A stretch of DNA of 10,384 nt from an uncultured Ruminococcus sp. (GTDB lineage: Bacteria; Bacillota; Clostridia; Oscillospirales; CAG-272): assembly GCA_902783905.1 (NCBI GenBank), contig CACZSP010000072.1:1-10384 (forward strand). The letters are read 5' to 3'. The notes under the pieces were generated by a model. The model saw only the letters and a list, made by a program, of their open reading frames with translations, searched no databases and was not told where the DNA came from. Shown here one piece after another: positions 1-6,748 of the stretch. Both the position numbers and the translations under genes were made by a program. The first letter of the stretch is position 1. Every line of letters begins with the position of its first letter.

Positions 1-2
1 AG

Positions 3-1175
3 CAGGAAGACGCCCCGACGGAGGCAGCTACTGACGCCCGGTCCGCTGACGTGGAAACGACGGCGGAAGAAACAGAGGCCCCCGAAGACAATACGGTCGA
101 TCTTGCGGCGGCTCCTTTCCGGGTCGTCACCGCCGCCGGTGAGACAAGCACTCAGCTTTCCTCGGTTATGTCGGCGTTTATGACGCGCCTGCGGTCGGTG
201 CAGGGACTGGAATTCACCACCGTCACCGACGCCGGAGGGGACCGCGGCGACGGAGTCGCGGAAATCGTTATCGGCAACGCAAACCGTCCCGGCTGTTCGG
301 AAATATATTCCTCCCTCGGGCCTCTCGACTGTGTCGTGACTGCCGGATCGGATAGGATTTATCTTATCGGCGGCACGCCGGATATGACGGCAAAGGCGGT
401 ATACCGGTTTTTGTCGGATTATATCGCGAAAAACCTGACGCTGATCCCGGCCGGCGAGCTGTACCGCTTCACGTCGGACGAAAAGATGCCCGCCATACCC
501 GAAGCGCCGGAATACGTCGGCACGGCTCTGCGGGGGCTGACGGTATACGCGATAGGCGACAGCTATTTCGCCGGCGAGGGACTGGACCCGAAAAAAGACG
601 TCTGGCCGGCGCTCCTGGCGACAAAACACGGTCAGACCTTTGAAAACTACGGACGCGGCGGAAGCACCGTTTCCGATTATATCACGACGAACACCCCGAT
701 GTGCCGCCGCATATCGGATATGAAAGCCGGAAAACCCGATATCGTCCTCTTCGAAGGCGGAGCCAACGACTGGAACCACTCGGTGCCGCTCGGAGATCCC
801 GGCAGCCGTGACACGAAAACCTTCCGCGGAGCCGTCGCCTCCTGTATCGGGCAGCTCCACGAAAAATACCCCGACGCCTTTATAGTATGCATATCCAGCT
901 GGGATTACGGAAAAACAAACTCACTGGGACTGGCTTCGACGGCGTACGCCGAGGCCTTCTGCGAAGTCGCGTCGGGATACCCTTATGCCATGGCGGTCAG
1001 AGCCTGCGACACGTCGGTCGTCCCCGCCTTTATGACGAGCACCCTGTTCAGGGCGAAATACTGCATATCCTCGCAGGACCAGAGTCACCTTAACAAAGAA
1101 GGAATGAAGCTCGTCGCGCCCTTTTTCGAAAAACTTATCGGAGACGGATACGAAAAATACCTCAGATCCCGGTAA
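3..1175 (+). CDS. SGNH/GDSL-type esterase or acetylhydrolase, secreted, 5' end outside window (partial)
   Basis: This is a serine hydrolase of the SGNH fold, probably acting outside the cell as an esterase or deacetylase on a polysaccharide; the substrate is unknown. The reading frame is open to the left edge, so the GTG at 51 is not a convincing start and the N-terminus, presumably with an export signal, is missing. The first roughly 35 residues are an acidic Thr/Glu/Ala linker like those after lipoboxes. A small alpha/beta domain follows (about 111-440), with an EIVIGNANRP motif (from 261) and an IYLIGG strand resembling domains that precede catalytic modules in some glycosidases. The SGNH core then shows block I GDS (Ser codon 561), block II GRGGS (about 651-665), block III as GAND (759-770) in place of GxND, and block V DQSH with catalytic Asp at 1077 and His at 1086. 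All catalytic positions are present. The gene converges on the lipoprotein gene across a shared terminator. Fold assignment is firm; substrate is not. Confidence 0.85.
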   Translation, partial: QEDAPTEAATDARSADVETTAEETEAPEDNTVDLAAAPFRVVTAAGETSTQLSSVMSAFMTRLRSVQGLEFTTVTDAGGDRGDGVAEIVIGNANRPGCSEIYSSLGPLDCVVTAGSDRIYLIGGTPDMTAKAVYRFLSDYIAKNLTLIPAGELYRFTSDEKMPAIPEAPEYVGTALRGLTVYAIGDSYFAGEGLDPKKDVWPALLATKHGQTFENYGRGGSTVSDYITTNTPMCRRISDMKAGKPDIVLFEGGANDWNHSVPLGDPGSRDTKTFRGAVASCIGQLHEKYPDAFIVCISSWDYGKTNSLGLASTAYAEAFCEVASGYPYAMAVRACDTSVVPAFMTSTLFRAKYCISSQDQSHLNKEGMKLVAPFFEKLIGDGYEKYLRSR

Positions 1176-1192
1176 CCGGGAAAAAAACGAGC

Positions 1193-1351
1193 GCCGTCGC
1201 GAAGCGATACGGCACGGAACGAAGCGGGTACCGTACGCCGGCGGCATACGGAACGCGGAGGCCGGACAGTTCTTTCGATACGAAAGAGGATACGGAGCCG
1301 GTACACCGTCCGTGTCCGGCATGAGATCCGGCGGAACGGATATACGCCGGA
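1193..1351. other. Intergenic spacer with clustered inverted repeats (possible structured RNA)
   Basis: The spacer between the two convergent genes holds no supported gene but several short inverted repeats in series. 1193-1200 pairs with 1204-1213 around a GAA loop, with a two-base bulge. 1231-1235 pairs with 1247-1251. An 8-bp outer stem pairs 1261-1268 with 1313-1320 and encloses two hairpins: 1271-1277 with 1281-1287 (7 bp, ATA loop), and 1293-1301 with 1306-1312 (4 bp plus 3 bp, with a two-base bulge). 1327-1333 pairs with 1345-1351 (7 bp). The middle part can be drawn as a three-way junction. The base pairing is read directly. That it forms an RNA with a function is speculation, because GC-rich sequence full of CCGG-type words gives such pairs by chance. 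It matches no RNA family I recognise. Confidence 0.3.
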
Positions 1352-1383
1352 CGTAAAGAATGCGTCAACATTATAATAACATA

Positions 1384-1429
1384 ACAAATCCCCGTGCCGC
1401 CGGCATATGCCGGCGGCACGGGGATTTGT
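1384..1429. terminator. Perfect 46-bp palindrome, probable bidirectional terminator
   Basis: Bases 1384-1429 form a perfect palindrome centred between 1406 and 1407. The stem can reach about 20 bp, with a tiny loop at the central ATAT. The core is very GC-rich and the outer ends are AAATCCCC and GGGGATTT. It lies 13 nt beyond the stop of the minus-strand lipoprotein gene and about 210 nt beyond the stop of the plus-strand hydrolase gene. On the minus strand the stem is followed by a T-rich tract (complement of about 1366-1384), as in an intrinsic terminator. On the plus strand only the short ATTTGT end is U-rich. It most likely ends transcription of the lipoprotein gene and also stops the converging transcript. 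It could instead be a dispersed repetitive palindrome. Confidence 0.75.
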
Positions 1430-1442
1430 GCGTTCAGTTAAA

Positions 1443-2867
1443 TCAATAGCCGTTTCTGGACATTACGATAGATGCGGCGGCTTTTGCGGCGTTGACCCTG
1501 TCGGATACGTCGCGCGCCGAACCGACTGCCGAAAGAGAACGTCCCGAGCTAAGTCCGGAGGAAACCGTCGAATCGAGTCCGCCCCATCCGAAGACAGATC
1601 CCGCTTCAACCGCCTGAGTCGACAGGATGATCTCTGCGGCACCCGTCCCGTCTTCCGAACCGGACGGCGCAAGAAGCTCCAGCGCCGACTTCGACCGGGC
1701 TTCGGAAGAAGCTTCGCCGAACAGACCGAGGGCCTCGGCAAGTCTGTGTCCGTGAATTACTCCGCCGGGCGCCGCGATCACGTTGAAACAGGTCGGGTCA
1801 ACCGGTGAAATATGACCGGTCGCGGCGTCGATATAAGGCAGCGGAAGACGTGTTCCGCCGGATGCGCTCCCGGCTTTGCAGACTGTCGGGAGTCCTTCCA
1901 CGGGAGAGGAAAACTTAAGAAAATCAAGGGCAAGGCCGTACGCCGACGCCGAAGCGGTGTCGAACAGTCTGACGGTACCTTCCTGTCCGGACAGCGAAAG
2001 AATCCGGCCGCCGAAAGCGGTAAAGAGCGCGCTTCCCGACTGCTCACCGGAAAAACTCACGCCCGCCCCCGCGAGGATCTCAACGAATTTCGAATAACTC
2101 AGTTCTCCGGAAATCGCCGCCGAATAAAGGAGGCCGGCGTCCGGAAAACCGTCCGGGAGGTCGAGTATCCAGGTAGCGCTGATGTCGGATGTCGTCAACG
2201 TCGACGAGAGAAGATAGAGTCTTCCTCCGACCGTGAGATCGCGCGTAATACCCGAATTGACGTAAGGAGAATCAACGGAGATTCCGATGCCGGTTTCGGA
2301 AAGATCCTGCAGCATGCCCTCGCACAAAAGCAGCGAAAGGTCGCCGGCGGGAGGAGCGATTATCACGTCGTATTCCAGAGATCCGGATTTTACGTCGGAA
2401 GAAATCTTTTCAAGTATATCGGTGGCCTCGGTCATCCGGAGATCAAATCCGGGATCGGCCTTTTCGCCGGAATCAGAAAGAACGAGCCCTCCGTCCTCTC
2501 CAGCGGAAAACGCCTGCTCGTCGATCCCCGGATATCTGATCATATTGATCAGCATCCTCGGCGTCTCGGGAGGATCGTTTATCGTTGCCGCCGTCCCGGG
2601 TATCTGAACGGTCGCGGCGACCTCGGCCGTCGTTTCGGGAGAATCGGTATCCACTGGTTTTTCAAGGGTTTCAACCGCTTCGGAAACGGGCGCGGACCCG
2701 GTTTCTTCCGGCTCCGTCGTTCCGGCGGTGACCTCGGCAAGGTCGGTATCCGGTTGATTCGCTCCGCCGTCCGCCGTCCGTCCGCACCCGGCAAAAACGG
2801 AAAGAAACAGAGACGCCGCCGCGGCGAACAAAACGGTACGCCAAAGGACGCTTATTCGGTTTTTCAT
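1443..2867 (-). CDS. Lipoprotein resembling extracellular solute-binding proteins
   Basis: The 474-residue product is predicted to be a lipid-anchored surface protein related to ABC-transporter solute-binding proteins. It starts with a basic MKNR segment, a hydrophobic stretch (about 11-26) and a lipobox ending VFAGC with Cys28 as lipidation site. Phe at -3 is less usual than Leu. Residues 35-100 form a Thr/Glu/Pro/Ala-rich linker. From about 105 it looks like a divergent family 1 binding protein: YDVIIAP (167-172), a DLSET helix end, the DLTVGGRLYLL strand (210-220) that matches the 'lsigGklY' region of clostridial sugar-binding proteins, then SDISATW (227-233). A Gly-rich tail ends SRNGY. 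No permease or ATPase gene is adjacent, so transport is unproven and a sensor role is possible. An AAAGGAG ribosome binding site (complement of 2877-2883) lies 9 nt before the ATG and fixes the start. It has its own consensus promoter. Family placement comes from motif memory only. Confidence 0.8.
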   Translation of the reverse strand: MKNRISVLWRTVLFAAAASLFLSVFAGCGRTADGGANQPDTDLAEVTAGTTEPEETGSAPVSEAVETLEKPVDTDSPETTAEVAATVQIPGTAATINDPPETPRMLINMIRYPGIDEQAFSAGEDGGLVLSDSGEKADPGFDLRMTEATDILEKISSDVKSGSLEYDVIIAPPAGDLSLLLCEGMLQDLSETGIGISVDSPYVNSGITRDLTVGGRLYLLSSTLTTSDISATWILDLPDGFPDAGLLYSAAISGELSYSKFVEILAGAGVSFSGEQSGSALFTAFGGRILSLSGQEGTVRLFDTASASAYGLALDFLKFSSPVEGLPTVCKAGSASGGTRLPLPYIDAATGHISPVDPTCFNVIAAPGGVIHGHRLAEALGLFGEASSEARSKSALELLAPSGSEDGTGAAEIILSTQAVEAGSVFGWGGLDSTVSSGLSSGRSLSAVGSARDVSDRVNAAKAAASIVMSRNGY

Positions 2868-2876
2868 TACGGCGCT

Positions 2877-2883
2877 CTCCTTT
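2877..2883 (-). promoter_or_regulatory. Ribosome binding site of the lipoprotein gene
   Basis: On the minus strand these bases read AAAGGAG, a strong Shine-Dalgarno match, 9 nt before the ATG at 2867. Together with the signal peptide it confirms the minus-strand reading against the long antisense frame on the plus strand. Confidence 0.85.
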
Positions 2884-2927
2884 CTTTCGGATTCGGTGAT
2901 TCCCTGAGCAAAAGAACTGTCCGTAAA

Positions 2928-2956
2928 ATTATACCACTAACGGCGGAAAATGTCAA
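2928..2956 (-). promoter_or_regulatory. Consensus sigma-A promoter for the lipoprotein gene
   Basis: On the minus strand TTGACA (complement of 2951-2956) is followed after exactly 17 bp by TATAAT (complement of 2928-2933). Both hexamers are perfect, and TGG directly before TATAAT makes an extended -10. Transcription should start near 2921, giving a leader of about 54 nt that contains the strong ribosome binding site. The -35 box lies 15 bp from the -35 box of the divergent promoter. Confidence 0.88.
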
Positions 2957-2977
2957 ATAAAATTAATTTTCTTGACA
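2951..2977. promoter_or_regulatory. AT-rich near-dyad spanning both -35 boxes (possible UP element or operator)
   Basis: TGTCAA at 2951-2956 and TTGACA at 2972-2977 are inverted copies and form the two divergent -35 boxes. Between them sits a perfect 12-bp AT palindrome, 2959-2970, whose centre is half a base off the outer pair. The AT tract could serve as an UP element for both promoters or as a binding site for a dimeric regulator. The symmetry of the outer pair follows from having two -35 boxes, so only the inner palindrome is independent evidence. No known operator was recognised. Confidence 0.4.
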
Positions 2978-3000
2978 CTACGATAAAAAAATAATATAAT
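2972..3000 (+). promoter_or_regulatory. Consensus sigma-A promoter for the cinA-to-ftsX operon
   Basis: TTGACA at 2972-2977 and TATAAT at 2995-3000 are separated by exactly 17 bp. All twelve positions match the sigma-A consensus. The spacer is A-rich. Transcription should start near 3007, leaving a leader of about 36 nt before the cinA ATG at 3043. It is the only strong promoter I see for the plus-strand genes up to the right edge, which are spaced by at most 31 nt. Confidence 0.9.
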
Positions 3001-3042
3001 AATATATTATGATGGCGAAAAGCCGGAAAAAAAGGCGGAAAA

Positions 3043-4299
3043 ATGAAAAAAATCGGATCGTCCGAGATAATCTGCGTGGGAACCGAGATACTTCTCGGAG
3101 ATATCATTAACACCAACGCATCCTTCATGGCGCAGCGGCTTGCCGAACTCGGCATACCAGTTTACCGTCAGCACGTGGTCGGAGACAATCCTCTCCGCAT
3201 CAAAGACGCTCTCGCGGACGCCTTTTCGCGCTGCGACGCGGTATTCCTCTCGGGAGGTCTCGGTCCTACCTGCGACGATCTCACCAAGGAAACGGTCGCT
3301 GAATTCTTCTCTCTCCCGCTTTACGAGGACAAAAACACCCTCTCCCGCATAGAACGCTATTTTGCCGACGTCGGCAGACCGATGCCCGAAAACAACCGCA
3401 AGCAGGCGCTTGTCCCGGCCGGCGCCGTGATATTCGACAACGACAACGGCACGGCTCCGGGACTTGCCGTCGAAAAAGACGGAAAAACCGCCGTTCTTCT
3501 TCCGGGACCGCCTGTCGAGATCGAGCCCCTCTGGTACGAAAAGGTGGAGGACTATCTGCGCCCGAGGACCGACGGGATAATCGTCTCCCACAACGTGCAC
3601 GTGATCAATCTCGGCGAATCGGCTGCCGAGGAAATACTTCGGGATCTGATGACTTCGGGAACCAACCCGACCCTCGCCCCATACGCAAAGGACGGAGAGG
3701 TCCGGCTGCGCGTCAGCGCGAGAGCCGCCAACCGAGCCGAGGCCGACGCCCTCTGCCTCGGGATGATCGAAAAGGTCAAAGCCACCGAGGTCGGAAAGTA
3801 TATTTACGGAATAGACGCGGGATCGACCGAAAACGCCCTCGTCGGACTCCTCCGCGAAAGGGGGATGACGCTTGCCGCCGCCGAATCCTGCACGGGAGGA
3901 ATGCTCGCCGAGAGAGTGACGGCTCTTCCGGGATGCTCGGACGTCTTCCTCGGCTGCTGCGTCACCTACGCAAACTCAGCCAAGATCGGGCTCGTCGGGG
4001 TGTCGCCCGAAACGCTCGCCGCTCACGGGGCAGTCTCCGCCGAGACCGCCGCCGAAATGGCGCGGGGCGCGCGACTTGCTCTCGGCGCTTCGATGGGACT
4101 CGCCACCACCGGGATCGCCGGTCCGGGAGGCGGAACTCCCGAAAAACCGGTCGGGACCGTTTTCGTCGCGGTTTCCACCGAAAAAGGCGAAACCGTCAAA
4201 AAACTCTCGATGTCGCCTCTCCGCTCCCGCGCGTACATCAGGTACAGCTCATGCACTCAGGCGTTCGGTCTGGGGATCGCCGCGCTGAAAAACAAATAA
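3043..4299 (+). CDS. cinA: CinA family protein: MoCF-type domain fused to nicotinamide-nucleotide amidase
   Basis: The product (418 residues, full length for the family) is a cytoplasmic protein that, in characterised homologues, hydrolyses ADP-ribose-type pyrophosphates through its N-terminal domain and deamidates NMN to nicotinic acid mononucleotide through its C-terminal domain, thereby recycling pyridine nucleotides. The N-terminal molybdopterin-binding-like domain shows EIICVGTEILLGDIINTN (8-25), SGGLGPTCDDLTKE (70-83) and LLPGPPVEIEPLW (152-164). The C-terminal PncC/CinA domain has AAAESCTGGMLAERV (278-292) with Ser282 as the expected catalytic serine, VTYANSAKIGLVGV (307-320), the HGAVSAETAAEMA helix start and TTGIAGPGGGTPEKPVGTV (355-373). 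A weak AAGG site (3032-3035) lies 7 nt before the ATG. It is the first gene after the consensus promoter. In some Gram-positive bacteria cinA is tied to competence; no competence gene is visible here. Confidence 0.96.
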   Translation: MKKIGSSEIICVGTEILLGDIINTNASFMAQRLAELGIPVYRQHVVGDNPLRIKDALADAFSRCDAVFLSGGLGPTCDDLTKETVAEFFSLPLYEDKNTLSRIERYFADVGRPMPENNRKQALVPAGAVIFDNDNGTAPGLAVEKDGKTAVLLPGPPVEIEPLWYEKVEDYLRPRTDGIIVSHNVHVINLGESAAEEILRDLMTSGTNPTLAPYAKDGEVRLRVSARAANRAEADALCLGMIEKVKATEVGKYIYGIDAGSTENALVGLLRERGMTLAAAESCTGGMLAERVTALPGCSDVFLGCCVTYANSAKIGLVGVSPETLAAHGAVSAETAAEMARGARLALGASMGLATTGIAGPGGGTPEKPVGTVFVAVSTEKGETVKKLSMSPLRSRAYIRYSSCTQAFGLGIAALKNK

Positions 4300-4330
4300 C
4301 GTGTATCCATATTCTTGAAAGGCCAATAAA

Positions 4331-5425
4331 ATGAAAAAGAAGATCAGAAGAATCGCAGTCCTCACTTCGGGAGGGGACGCTCAGGGAATGAACAGCGCCG
4401 TACGCGCCGTCACGCGCCGCGCTCTCGACGCCGGAGTCGAAGTTTACGCCTCGATGGGCGGGTATTACGGACTCGTTCACGACGTCGTCAAAAAACTGAA
4501 AGCCACCGACGTCGCCAACATCGAACCTCTCGGCGGAACGATCATCTGGACCGACCGCTGCGACGAGTTCAGATACGAAGAAGGAATGCAGAAGGCGATA
4601 GCCACCTGCCGCAAATACAAGATAGACGCCGTTATCGCCATCGGCGGGGACGGCACCTTCCGCGGGGCCACCGATCTTTCCGTCCGCGGAATACCCACCG
4701 TCGGAGTCCCCGGGACGATCGACAACGATATCACCGCTTCCGACTATACGATCGGCTTCGATACGGCGATGAACCGCGCCACCGAGGCCTTCGACAGTCT
4801 GCGCGACACCTGTCAGTCCCACAACCGTATCAACGTTCTCGAATGCATGGGACGCGGATGCGGAGACATCGCTCTGCGCAGCGGTCTTGCCGCCGGAGCC
4901 GTGGGCATCGCCATCCCCGAGGTCCCCTTTGACGAGGACGCGCTGGTCGCAAGGATCAAGGAAGCCGAGGCGGCGGGAAAGAGGAGCCTTCTCGTCTCGG
5001 TATCCGAGGGAGTCGCCGAAAAGAACGGCAAGGCGTTCGGCGAATATCTGACCGACAAACTGAACGCCCTCTGCAAAGCCGGAGAAATTAAGCACGACGC
5101 CCGCTTCTGCCGTCTCGCCCACGTTTTCAGAGGCGGCGCCCCCACTCTCAGGGACAGGGATACGGCGACCCGCATGGGCGCCTTCGCCGTCGATATGCTG
5201 CTGCGCGGAGAAAGCGACAGGGTCGTTCTCGAGCGCAACGGAAAACTGGTTTCGATGGAGATCAGATACGCTCTCATGACCGACAAGATGTACAAGGGCA
5301 AGCTTAAAGAAGGCGATCTCGACGGATTCACCGAAGAACAGATCGCCGGAATGAAGGAGATCTGCGAAGAGAGAGCGAAAGAAGCGGCCGAGCTTGTCGC
5401 TCTCGCCGACGCTCTCTGCATCTGA
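4331..5425 (+). CDS. pfkA: 6-phosphofructokinase, ATP-type by its motifs
   Basis: The product phosphorylates fructose 6-phosphate to fructose 1,6-bisphosphate in glycolysis. The order of PFK motifs is complete: TSGGDAQGMN (12-21), GGT...DRCDEFR (69-81), IGGDGTFRGA (104-113), PGTIDND (127-133) with catalytic Asp131, SHNRINVLECMGR (163-175), SEG with Glu226, and R258, H264 and R267, which align with E. coli Arg243, His249 and Arg252 of the sugar site. Gly in GGDG and in PGTIDND marks the ATP-dependent form; PPi-dependent enzymes carry Asp and Lys at these places. Two differences from E. coli PfkA are visible: Gln replaces Pro in GGDAPGMN, as in animal PFKs, and Asp replaces Glu in the E-T-R motif. 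At 364 residues it is longer than the usual 320, with an acidic helical C-terminal tail. GAAAGG (4317-4322) lies 8 nt before the ATG, 31 nt after cinA. The symbol is by family; a second paralogue elsewhere in the genome is possible. Confidence 0.92.
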   Translation: MKKKIRRIAVLTSGGDAQGMNSAVRAVTRRALDAGVEVYASMGGYYGLVHDVVKKLKATDVANIEPLGGTIIWTDRCDEFRYEEGMQKAIATCRKYKIDAVIAIGGDGTFRGATDLSVRGIPTVGVPGTIDNDITASDYTIGFDTAMNRATEAFDSLRDTCQSHNRINVLECMGRGCGDIALRSGLAAGAVGIAIPEVPFDEDALVARIKEAEAAGKRSLLVSVSEGVAEKNGKAFGEYLTDKLNALCKAGEIKHDARFCRLAHVFRGGAPTLRDRDTATRMGAFAVDMLLRGESDRVVLERNGKLVSMEIRYALMTDKMYKGKLKEGDLDGFTEEQIAGMKEICEERAKEAAELVALADALCI

Positions 5426-5426
5426 C

Positions 5427-5432
5427 GGGTGA
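5427..5432 (+). promoter_or_regulatory. Weak ribosome binding site favouring ATG 5438
   Basis: GGGTGA lies immediately after the pfkA stop (5423-5425) and 5 nt before ATG 5438. It overlaps the alternative GTG start at 5429, which has nothing comparable upstream, so it favours the shorter form. Its match to the anti-Shine-Dalgarno sequence is partial, and re-initiation by ribosomes leaving pfkA probably helps. Confidence 0.5.
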
Positions 5433-5437
5433 ACCGA

Positions 5438-6745
5438 ATGTCCGGAAAAAAGCGCAAAGCCGTCGTCTTCTCCTGCGACGCGATGGTGTATGAAGATATC
5501 GAATATCTCGTTTCAAAAGGCGGAAGGTTCGCCGATCTCATCGCGCGCGGCGCTCTCGTCGAAAGAACGCGGACGATTTATCCGTCGGTCACCTACCCCT
5601 GCCACACCTCTATGTCCACCGGTTGCTATCCGGCGCGCCACGGAGTGACGAACAACTCGGAGTTCCGCCCGGGACAGCTGAAAAACGTCCCCTGGAACTG
5701 GTTTGCCGACGCGATAAAATGCCCGGATATCTTTACCGCCGCAAAGCGCGCCGGTCTTACCACCGCCTGCGTTTTCTGGCCCGTAACGGGCAACCACAAA
5801 TACATAGACTACAACCTGCCGGAATACTGGCCGCAGTCGGAAAGCGACACCAACGAGGCCTGTTTTTTGCGTGCCGGAACGACGGCCGACGTCTGGGAAA
5901 AGTGCGTAAAGCCCTTCATAGGAGGGATCAAGATCCGCAGCCATCCGGGCACCGACGAGTTTCTCATAAAGGTCGCCTGCGAGATGATCCGGCAGTACAG
6001 GCCCGACCTTCTCATGATACACACCGGTGACCTCGATTCCTTCCGCCACCGTTCGGGGCTTTTCAACGACCTCGTCAGATCCTCCTGCGACGACACCGAA
6101 CGCTGGCTGTTTGATCTTATCGACGCCGCGAAGGAGGCGGGCGTTTACGACGACACCGACTTTTTCCTGACCAGCGATCACGGTCAGCTCGAAATAGTCC
6201 GCAACGTCAAACCGAACGTCGTGTTTGCCGATCACGGACTGATCGAAAAGAATCCCGACGGAACGCTGAAATCCTGGAAGGCCTACTGCCATTCGACCGG
6301 ACTTTCGGCTCAGATCGCCCTTCGCGATCCCGCCGACGAGGAAACATGGCGGAAAACCTACGACCTGCTGAAATTCATGCGCGACGAGGGAGTATACGGA
6401 ATCAGCCGCGTTTATACTGCGGAAGAAGCCGCAAAGGAAGAGCATCTCGCCGGAGACTTCTCCTTCGTCATCGAAGGCGACGGCTACACCTCCTTCGCCG
6501 AGGACTGGAACCGTCCGATGGTAAAACAGCTTGACCTCACCGACTACCGTTTCGGAAGAGCCACCCACGGGCACAATCCCGACAAAGGACCGCAGCCTTT
6601 CTTCTTCGGATTCGGTCCGGATATCGCCGAGGGCGTCCGCATCGACAGACGTCCGACGGTGGACGAAGCCCCGACCTACGCCGCCGTCCTCGGAATCGAA
6701 ATGCCCGGTACCGACGGTTCTCCCGTCCGGGAAATGCTGAAATAA
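5438..6745 (+). CDS. Type I phosphodiesterase/nucleotide pyrophosphatase-like (alkaline phosphatase superfamily)
   Basis: This metal-dependent phosphoesterase belongs to the superfamily of nucleotide pyrophosphatases/phosphodiesterases; the true substrate is unknown. Counting from ATG 5438 (435 residues), the two-metal ligands are all visible: Asp14 in SCDAM, nucleophile Thr52 in PSVTYPCHTSM, Asp200 and His204 in GDLDSFRHRSG, Asp247-His248 in LTSDHGQ, and His377 in ATHGHNPD. TGCYPARHGVTNN (61-73) is the typical post-nucleophile segment. No signal peptide or membrane helix is seen, so it should be cytoplasmic, which is unusual for the well-studied exported NPP enzymes but common in Firmicutes homologues. 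The start is ambiguous: a GTG at 5429 would add three residues but has no ribosome binding site, whereas GGTGA at 5428-5432 sits 5 nt before ATG 5438. The gene follows pfkA by 12 nt, and rsmE begins 3 nt after its stop. Confidence 0.88.
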   Translation: MSGKKRKAVVFSCDAMVYEDIEYLVSKGGRFADLIARGALVERTRTIYPSVTYPCHTSMSTGCYPARHGVTNNSEFRPGQLKNVPWNWFADAIKCPDIFTAAKRAGLTTACVFWPVTGNHKYIDYNLPEYWPQSESDTNEACFLRAGTTADVWEKCVKPFIGGIKIRSHPGTDEFLIKVACEMIRQYRPDLLMIHTGDLDSFRHRSGLFNDLVRSSCDDTERWLFDLIDAAKEAGVYDDTDFFLTSDHGQLEIVRNVKPNVVFADHGLIEKNPDGTLKSWKAYCHSTGLSAQIALRDPADEETWRKTYDLLKFMRDEGVYGISRVYTAEEAAKEEHLAGDFSFVIEGDGYTSFAEDWNRPMVKQLDLTDYRFGRATHGHNPDKGPQPFFFGFGPDIAEGVRIDRRPTVDEAPTYAAVLGIEMPGTDGSPVREMLK

Positions 6746-6748
6746 AAA

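Noticed and set aside
51..53. GTG as the start of the SGNH hydrolase
   Set aside because: The frame stays open to the left edge with the same linker-like composition. No ribosome binding site precedes the GTG, and an exported protein would need a signal peptide further upstream.
1168..1187. 5-bp hairpin followed by seven A at the hydrolase stop, considered as a terminator
   Set aside because: The stem is short, spans the stop codon and is followed by A rather than T on the plus strand. On the minus strand the T-run precedes the stem.
1162..1419. Short minus-strand frames in the intergenic spacer
   Set aside because: They overlap the palindrome and the hydrolase 3' end, are Arg/Pro/Ser-rich, and have no ribosome binding site or recognisable motif.
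1812..2960. Long plus-strand open frame (382 codons) opposite the lipoprotein gene
   Set aside because: It is Arg/Gly-rich with no recognisable domain, and it runs through the divergent promoter region. The opposite strand has a signal peptide, lipobox, strong ribosome binding site and consensus promoter.
4238..5122. Minus-strand open frame (294 codons) opposite pfkA
   Set aside because: It crosses the cinA-pfkA junction and lies opposite conserved PFK motifs; no domain was recognised.
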